Assembly: GCA_027924645.1 (NCBI GenBank)
Contig: BSBN01000233.1
Span: 12,728,501-12,792,500, forward strand
Direction of reading: 5' to 3'
Source of the DNA: Cunninghamia lanceolata
Lineage: Eukaryota > Streptophyta > Pinopsida > Cupressales > Cupressaceae
DNA: 64,000 nt
The notes beneath the pieces were generated by a model. The model saw only the letters and a list, made by a program, of their open reading frames with translations, ran no database searches and was not told where the DNA came from. Positions 57,586 to 64,000 of the stretch are shown here, piece after piece; the first letter of the stretch is position 1, and each line of letters opens with the position of its first letter. Made by a program: the position numbers and the translations under genes.

Positions 57586-58245
57586 TCGACATAGGAGTGG
57601 AATTTACGAAGGCATCAATCACTGTACCGTTCGAAGATTTGGAAAAAGATGGGTTTAGGCGTAAGCCCTTTTTCCAAAAGCTTTCTCTTGAGGTTGATAT
57701 CTCTGCGGATGAAATCTATAATAGACCGCTTCTGTCAATACAGGTATTTCAATCACACTTATATTTTCTACTGCTTGCGAAAATAATAGCAAATTACTTT
57801 GTTTTAAAGAAAATTGGTTATTTTAGGTCATAGAATTTGAGGGAGGCAGGATGTGCATCGGAACCACCTTTTATCATGTTATAATGGATGGAAACTCTTT
57901 AAATCTAATTTGTAAGTATAATTTGAAACATATAATTGTCTATTTCAAACAATTTAATTTTACATACATAGACTGTGTTGAATCTAATATATTTTTTTTA
58001 TAAATATGTACATTTTTATTCGAGCATAATTGGTTTTAACACATATATGTTTTAATCTAGAAAGTTATATTTACCTATGTTAACCTTTCAATAACACATA
58101 AATATGTGTTGTAATAGAAGTTATAATTAAATAAATGAAGTACAAATTTCTAATAGCATTATCATATTCCAACACGTTTTAAATAGTTGAACAAGAGGGA
58201 AGATTTCATTTCTAGATTGCATGGATGATTCTTTTCCTTTTCAAA

Positions 58246-58247
<2 letters not shown>

Positions 58248-58312
<65 letters not shown>
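58248..58312. repeat. (AG)32 microsatellite
   Basis: A perfect run of about 65 bp, in the region where the acyltransferase intron would lie. Confidence 0.98.
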
Positions 58313-58316
<4 letters not shown>

Positions 58317-58660
58317 AACTTTTCCAAATCTACACGTGTAATGTCACATGTATCAGTGTCATAAAAATGAATAACGTGTGTGCAATAAAACATTTAAGAC
58401 ATTCCTACTCCATACACTTAAATATTTCTTTGTGAACACACTTAGGTCAAGGGAGAGAGAGATATAGAGATTTCTTTTGAAATCATTATAGTGCATAGGT
58501 TCAACAATTAAAGATATACAATAATGAACATTACACACTAAGAACATGGATACAACCAATGACAATACAATATACATTCATATATTTCCATGGTAACTCA
58601 ATATGATTTATAGCATATCCAACTTACAAGAAACATCACAAAAATACATAAATACATGTA

Positions 58661-59741
58661 TGTTGATAACTGAGAGGGGGGGGGGGTGAATCAGTTATCT
58701 TAATTGCTTTAGCTTTTTGAACTTCCTTAATAGTTAATGCAATATTAAATCAAATGAATAAACATAACCATGAAATGGAAATAACACCAATACACATGAC
58801 ACAATGATTTTGACGTGGAAAACCCAGTTAAGGGAAAAACCACGGGGTGATTAACCCAAGATATTATTCTCTGTTAGAAGAATAGAAGATACAAATTGAC
58901 ACTTGCCAATTTAGGGCTCACTGCCTACAAGAGACTCATTGTCTACAAGAAAGGAAGATAACACAATGTTTGAACTGATGAGAAGCATCCACACATGCTA
59001 AGATTCAGTTCCGGTTGAGCTCAATAAACTGATCTGCTGCACTTCATTCTTACTTTCTTTTTGTTCAGCTATCCTGTCACATTCCAGACCTGTCTTACTG
59101 CCTTCACACTACTCTTCTTCTTTTCTTCACACAATTACTCATTCACACCACACGCCTTCATATCTAAATTCATCTGGTATATATATCGGCACAAGTAATC
59201 TCACCACCTTTCTAGTCGGCATCCGGAATAGTCAATATTTTCCCAAGCTTTGATCTGTCAGCTGGATCCTTGCTTACCAAGTGATGCAGATCTAGGAGGT
59301 GCTTGTAGAAGTCATCAATCATTTTGGCCAATCATGAATGATACCTCAAGAAACTTAGTCATCAGCAATATCTCTTCCGAATTTAGGTTTGACACTCTGC
59401 CGGTATAGTTCTTCCTCTGTCTACTCTGCCAAACAGGAACCCAACACTCAAGTGCTCATATCTCTTCACCTTTCCATCACTGGAGGCTAAATCCTTGGAA
59501 TCTATTAGTCAAGGTACTCCTCTTGACTTCCCCAAATCTGCACTTCATTGAGATACTTCCTCTGAGAGATTCAGACCTGATTGTCAGACCTTGCTGACTG
59601 CTTTGTTCTTGCTTGCCAGATCATAACACTTCTTCAATCTGACTTCTAGTAGGGACTCATCATGTCTTGCGGATGTGTGGGATAAACTTTGTTGCCATCA
59701 ATGACAACATACATGAATCCATATAGTGTCTCTTTCCAACA
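58661..59741 (-). repeat. 3' LTR of element 4
   Basis: On plus it starts TGTTGATAACTGAGAGG, with a G10 run, and ends TTTCCAACA. Just outside, on the minus strand, CCAAAGGGGGAGAT abuts TGTTGG, giving the edge. A minus-strand TATA candidate (TATATATACC, about 59177-59186) lies about 560 bp from the U3 end. Length is 1081 bp. The partner LTR is not in the window. Confidence 0.75.
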
Positions 59742-59895
59742 ATCTCCCCCTTTGGCATTGATGGCAACACTTAGTGAAAAATGACTAAGTGTCACACTAT
59801 ACTCCCCCTTGGCTGATGCTCTATTTTTATATACATTTTATGGAGCTCCCCCTTAGCTGGATTCCTCATTTTTCACTGCTCCTCACTCCCCCTTT
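59742..59895 (-). other. Cluster of polypurine tracts before the 3' LTR
   Basis: Four GGGGGAG motifs on the minus strand lie at about 59745-59753, 59802-59810, 59848-59855 and 59887-59895. The first abuts the LTR and is the likely primer. Another copy lies far upstream (about 63703-63710), just after gag. Multiple tracts of this kind are a recorded trait of Sireviruses. Confidence 0.6.
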
Positions 59896-59982
59896 GACAT
59901 CAATGGCAAAGGGTAGGGTCCGCACACCAAAATTCTCAAAAAGTCAACTATACTTAGCCGCATAAATATATATATAGCATAC

Positions 59983-62900
59983 TTACATATACTGAAGTAT
60001 GTCTGCAAAAGTTGTCTTCAATTGGATGAATTCTGTTGCCCAACTTTGCTTCATCCTGTCCAAAATTGAGATGTGACTACTCAACAGGAATGCAAACGCG
60101 TCTGCCCTTTTTAGATCTGTCGGATCACTGGTCCGGGCTGTGATCTGAGCTTCTTTTATGGCCTCATGCATGGTCTCTAACTTAGGGATAATTATCCCTC
60201 TAAGTTCACCCAACCTACTTATTCTATTTTTCTTTTCCTTCTCAAGCTTCTTGATTTCATTCAAGACTGCAATAGTCTGACATTCTTGATTTATTATGGA
60301 AGAGGAGAGGGGATCAAAATTCTTAGAGAGTTTTGCTAGTTTGTCCTCCTATTCTTTCACTTTCTTCTCAATATCCAATGTTACTTTGGACCATGATAAA
60401 CAAAATTTGTACATTTCCCCACCATCTTTAAGAGCATTTTCTAATCTCTTTATCCCAATATTCATATTCCTCCTATCATTAGTTATTAACCCTTGTACCT
60501 CTGATAATCTTTTTACCAAAAAATTCCTTCCAGACCTTATCTTCTGCTGACTTCTCTAGGATATCAAAATGTGTGCTAACACTATTGACTAGATATTTGA
60601 GATTACCGGATGAGGAGGCTGAGGGATCCTTCTGAAAAGATGGCATGATCTTTTCTAATACTTTGGATGCAACTTCTATTAGCCCACAGTCTTCCATGTG
60701 AGACTTCAGGAGTTTTTCTTTTGCCTTTTCATTAGAAAATGAAGCTATCTTCATTGTTTGTACTAGGGAAAGAGAATCAAAATCAAATGGCCCTTGTAGA
60801 AGATCCGGTTCATCAATCTCCATTATCTCTTTGTTTAAGAATTCTTTGACAGTTTCTGCAGTGTCTCTTTCCGGAGATAGATTCTTCTTCTCTTCTGCAG
60901 TCTTAGAGCTGTCTCTTGGAGCTTTCTCTCCTTCTACACTCTTACCACTAACAGCCGTGGTCTTCTCTGTTGAAGTCTTCTTTCCTTCTGCAACCTTAGT
61001 ACTGCCATCTTATTTTTCCTTCACTTCTTTTTCTTTATCCTCTATTCTTTCTTCTCCTTTGGATCCAGAGTCAGCAGGGGAAACCAGAGGAGTGACGTTT
61101 GTTTGTTCACGGACCACCTCTTCCAGAGTAGAGGATTCCAAGTCCTTATCTTTTTCTTCACCGGTGTCCATTACTTCTTCTGTCATTGCCTCAGTAGATT
61201 CTTTTTCAACACTTGTAGCTGAGGGATCAACACCCAAGTCCTCTATATTAGGAATGTTGAATCTTGTGTATGCATTCCGGAGGATCTCTTCTGTCTCTTT
61301 TGCTATTTTGTCAGTTTCTCCGAGCATAAGTTGATTCATTCTTGCTTTGCTCCAGAACTCATCCTTGCAATCTTTGAAGATCATATTCATTTGCTTTGAA
61401 TCAATTGAAGGATATAGCTGAATGGCTATCTGTTCTCAGATCTCAAGATCTTTTGCCATAACATTATTCTTTCTTATTTCTAACTCTTTCTCTAGGCTTT
61501 TGGGAATAAGAGATATAATTTCAATAAAAGCCTTATTGTCGATATTCAGATACTTGACTGCTGCTTCCTGCAAGATCTTTTGGTCAGCCTCATTATAATC
61601 ATCATAGAATTCAGCCATTGGTTGAAGGTTTCCATCCACAGTAACTGATTTGATGACATCATCTAATGATAGAGTGGGCTTTTCAACAAACTCTTCTACC
61701 TCTGCCTCCTTGGTTTCATTGGATACTTTCCTTTTCTTTTTCATCTTCTTGATTTCTTCATCAGATTCTATCTCTTCTTCATCTTTCTAGTTTGTATATG
61801 ACCTTGTTGCCTTTTTCTTTGTTCTCTTTTCACTTTTACCAGATGATTTTTCTTCCGGTTTTGATGCCTTGGCGCTTTTAGCAGTGATAGGTGCAGAGCT
61901 CCTAGAAGATCTGGTCCGGGAGGAGGATTCTACTAGAACACTTTGCTTTTCTGCCTCTTTCTTCTCTTTCTCAGTCCTTTCCTTGTTTTCCCTGTTGACA
62001 TCAAGTGCCTCTTTTGAGATGCCAAAGCTTTTGGCAATGTTTTCTACTTCTTTTCTTACCTTTCTTTGCATCTCTGGTTGCCTTAGCTCAACATGGATCT
62101 TCATACTCAATTCTTCAAAGGTTCCAAACCTTTCTGCCTTGGGATCCTTTGGTTGACTCAGCATGTGCTGAACATGCAGCTCTACGATTTTCTCATCCAC
62201 CTCATACCCCATTGGCATGATCCACATTGTTCTTGGTTCCACTGCCTCCATTAGGCACTGATCAGTCTCTACCATAAAGCATATTGTGTCTTTGTATTTC
62301 TCAACTAGAGATTGGGGAATTCTCTCTACCTTACATCATGTTCTGGAAGTTTTTGAAGAAACCCTAGAGAGTTGTGTTTTGTGCTTTGTCATCACCAAGT
62401 CCATGTAAATAATCCCTGATTTGTATGGCAATCGGTCTGTCATTTTGCCATACCCATCCACTGGATCCGGGTAGCTCATTGATAAAGTAGAAGAATAAAC
62501 ACAATATTAACCCACCATACTTAAATGAATTCTTTTTATCTTTCTTTATTTTTTGTAGATTCTCCAAGAGTTGGTTTAGAAGGAGCTGACAAAGGTCATA
62601 GTCTGAATTCTTTCTTAACATTTCATAAGCAATGTAGATAGCAGTTCCAGGTATTGAATTTTCCCTGCTAGAATGATATATCTTGTATCCGATGATCATG
62701 GAGGCAAACTTGATATCTAGATCAGTGATATCTTCTATTGTCATTGCTCTTTTGTCAAACCTAGATCCGGTATCCCATTCATCCTCAGCAAAACAGGAGA
62801 AATGTATACACTATACAAAGTGCTTGTCACGGAGGGCCTTGCATTGGGGTTCGAGCTCAAATGAATCATCTATTAGTTGTTTGTGGTAGATATTCCTCAA

Positions 62901-63329
62901 TTTGAACTCTCTGAATTCTTTAATGTTTGCATGAATGTAAACCCTAATATCTTCTGTATGCAAGACACCATGCGGAACACTAGAAAATGCTCCTAGGGGA
63001 TCTACTTCCAAGGATTTGTAGGGATGTTTTTTGAATTTGCGGCGAGGCCTATCAGTGATCTTCACAATATTTGGAGTAGCTATTATTCAAGGATTTATAG
63101 AGAGATATTTAATAACGAAAAATACCTCTTGCGCTTATAGGGTTCTCGAAGTGAACTTGAATGATTTGCTGATTGAATCAACTCCAAAGGTTGGTCTTTG
63201 AGAAGTTTGAAGGAATTTGTTGCAGAGCTCTCCTTTCTTTCTTTTCGAATTCAAATGTGCAAATGACGAGGACATGAACCCTTTTGATTGCGAGAAAAAC
63301 CCTAAATTCATACTGCAATAAATGCGCAA
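59983..63329 (-). pseudogene. Long ORF of unknown function in element 4, decayed
   Basis: Roughly 1100 codons when read through decay. It is in one frame from 63329 to about 62340, in a second to about 60500 and in a third to the end, so it has two frameshifts. Internal stops are TAG at about 62812 and 61790, TGA at about 61437 and TAA at about 61009. Each is explained by a C-to-T change of Gln or Arg codons. The N-terminal half is globular-looking (VDPLGAFSSVPHGVLHTEDI, RVYIHANIKEF, then FKYGGLILCLFFYFINELPG). The centre is highly charged with a Lys/Ser/Arg-rich tail (SSRTRSSRSSAPITAKSAKA), acidic stretches and predicted coiled coil. The C-terminal part is helical (NEIKKLEKEKKNRISRLGEL). I do not recognise the family. 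Position after gag and before the 3' LTR suggests an extra (envelope-like position) ORF of a Sirevirus or a captured plant gene. No signal peptide or clear membrane anchor was seen. Confidence 0.6.
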
Positions 63330-63731
63330 CTTGAGTTATTTCGGTTGCTCTGTTCTGCTTATTCTGAAATAGATCTCTTCCGGATTACTAAGATATGCTT
63401 AGAATTATTCTTGATGAATATTGTCAATCTATCTTTATTTCACTAATCATTTGATCTATCCGCAGATCAGGATACCTCAATTTGGGATCATACCGGATCA
63501 AATTGTGATGATCTTGTTTTACCGGATGACTGTTACACCAGATCAATCTGGAAGGATTAGATTTTTCAAATTTTCTTGCAGATCTTCCAAATCTTGATCA
63601 GGGCTTATTTAGATCTTTCTCTAAAAACCCTTTAATCCACAACCTTTCATATGCCAATTTTAGGTACCAATTGACTGGCTGGGGGAATTGGCTTAACTTA
63701 TGTTGCTCCCCCTGAGCCATAGCTCATCCAT
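63330..63731 (-). other. Spacer between gag and unknown ORF of element 4
   Basis: No coding was recognised. It contains GCTCAGGGGGAGCAACATAA just after the gag stop and several ATCCGGTAAA/GATCCGGTATGA-like words. There is no pol fragment. Confidence 0.6.
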
Positions 63732-64000
63732 TTAGTTTCCGGAAGGAGTATCAGCACCATATTCTGGTGCGGATCCATCCCCTACATTCTCTATACTTTT
63801 CTTCACCCAAATCTTGTTCATCTCACTTTGAACTTCATCTGCATTCACTTTTCTTTTGCCTTTGTTTTGATTCTGATTATGATGCACCAGACCCCTTTTG
63901 TCTTGATTCTTGTTTCTACAGAATTTGGCAATATGACCGGATCTATTGCAATTGTAGAAAACAATTTTTCTTTGGATATTTGATTGATATCCTCTTGATC
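63732..64000 (-). CDS. gag C-terminus with zinc knuckle (partial, element 4)
   Basis: The minus-strand frame runs from the window edge to a TAA at 63732-63734. It contains VFYNCNRSGHIAKFCRNKNQ, a CCHC knuckle in which the first Cys position is Phe, so only C, H and C of the CX2CX4HX4C set remain. The rest is Gln/Asn/Lys-rich, then Glu-rich, ending GADTPSGN. This is typical of the nucleocapsid end of Copia gag. The absence of a frame continuing into protease is notable, since Copia gag is usually fused to pol. Confidence 0.7.
   Translation of the reverse strand, partial: SRGYQSNIQRKIVFYNCNRSGHIAKFCRNKNQDKRGLVHHNQNQNKGKRKVNADEVQSEMNKIWVKKSIENVGDGSAPEYGADTPSGN

Larger units (their letters stand above)
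57141..57911 (+). pseudogene. BAHD acyltransferase, 5' part only, disrupted
   Basis: The start MAEEATKAIVKVRRMHVV is at 57141. SNLDLYWMHTNNVQTLFFY, SPLIDYFALIQGLKKS and VLVYFYPL follow, which is the N-terminal lobe of BAHD (CoA-dependent acyl) transferases. A one-base shift near 57380 leads to LRKGESGRMKVDC. A MITE (57423-57577) interrupts, then IDIGVEFTKASITVPFEDL, DGFRRKPFFQKL and SADEIYNRPLLSIQ. An intron of 83 bp (57744-57826, CAG/GTATTT...TTTTAG/GTC) is followed by MCIGTTFYHVIMDGNSLNL. This contains the catalytic HXXXD as HVIMD. Exon 2 ends at a perfect donor, GTAAGT, at 57911. No C-terminal half and no DFGWG motif occur before the next element at 58661, so about 60% of the usual ~450 residues is missing. 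Family assignment is firm; the substrate is unknown. Confidence 0.85.
58661..64000 (-). mobile_element. LTR retrotransposon 4, Sirevirus-like, 3' part (runs off the right edge)
   Basis: Minus-strand order is: end of gag with zinc knuckle (64000-63732), ~0.4 kb spacer, a long unknown ORF (63329-59983), multiple GGGGGAG purine tracts, and the 3' LTR (59741-58661). No pol lies between gag and the unknown ORF, so the element appears non-autonomous or has had pol replaced. Repeated polypurine-like motifs before the 3' LTR and an extra ORF at the 3' side are known features of Copia-type Sireviruses. The assignment rests on those features and not on RT sequence. The 5' LTR is outside the window. Confidence 0.65.

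Overview
The window looks like intergenic DNA from a large, repeat-rich plant nuclear genome, most probably a gymnosperm (conifer). The reasons are nested LTR retrotransposons with little coding sequence between them, Arabidopsis-type telomere-like (CCCTAAA) DNA inside the window, LINE-type DUF4283 proteins, and plant-only gene relics (BAHD acyltransferase, B3 domain, ataxin-2-like). I found no intact host gene, no rRNA and no tRNA. Almost all coding sequence is mobile-element protein or broken gene fragments. The conifer assignment rests on general sequence character only.

Layout. 1-7200: a degraded DUF4283/zinc-knuckle ORF (LINE-type) is split by an LTR retrotransposon (1271-6558, minus strand, target duplication GGAGG) that carries one intact, unrecognised 298-codon ORF; a LINE reverse-transcriptase relic follows. 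7200-14200: mostly featureless, with a decayed Ty3/gypsy gag near 10.4-11.8 kb. 14596-22913: a second minus-strand LTR element with about 0.8 kb LTRs, holding another DUF4283 pseudogene and several degenerate tandem-repeat fields.

24197-35506 is the most striking object. It is a complete minus-strand Ty3/gypsy-type element, bounded by TG...CA and a perfect ACCTG target duplication. Each LTR is about 5.4 kb, but the interior is only 399 bp and keeps just a piece of retropepsin between a near-perfect initiator-Met primer site and a polypurine tract. Each LTR carries a captured 5' part of a plant ataxin-2-like (CID3/CID4-type) gene, up to its SM-ATX domain, in the element's sense direction, with a TATA box about 1 kb upstream.

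35.5-37 kb is a field of TTTGTATATGC-like words with four copies of a diverged ~57 bp unit. 37378-40434 is a decayed, intron-containing transposase-like gene on the minus strand. 41.8-46.0 kb is a degenerate telomere-like array with higher-order structure, interrupted by a broken, locally duplicated B3-domain gene fragment. 46.2-52.9 kb holds a dispersed repeat family with CpG-rich palindromes and an old LTR relic related to the first element. 53.4-54.1 kb is a LINE endonuclease relic. 57.1-57.9 kb is a truncated BAHD acyltransferase pseudogene hit by a 155 bp foldback MITE with an 8 bp target duplication. 58661-64000 is the 3' part of a Sirevirus-like element in which the end of gag is followed, with no pol, by a long decayed ORF of unknown function and then the 3' LTR.

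Most in-frame stops read in gag, the transposase and the unknown ORF are of the CAG to TAG, CAA to TAA or CGA to TGA kind, as expected for long-term decay of methylated DNA.
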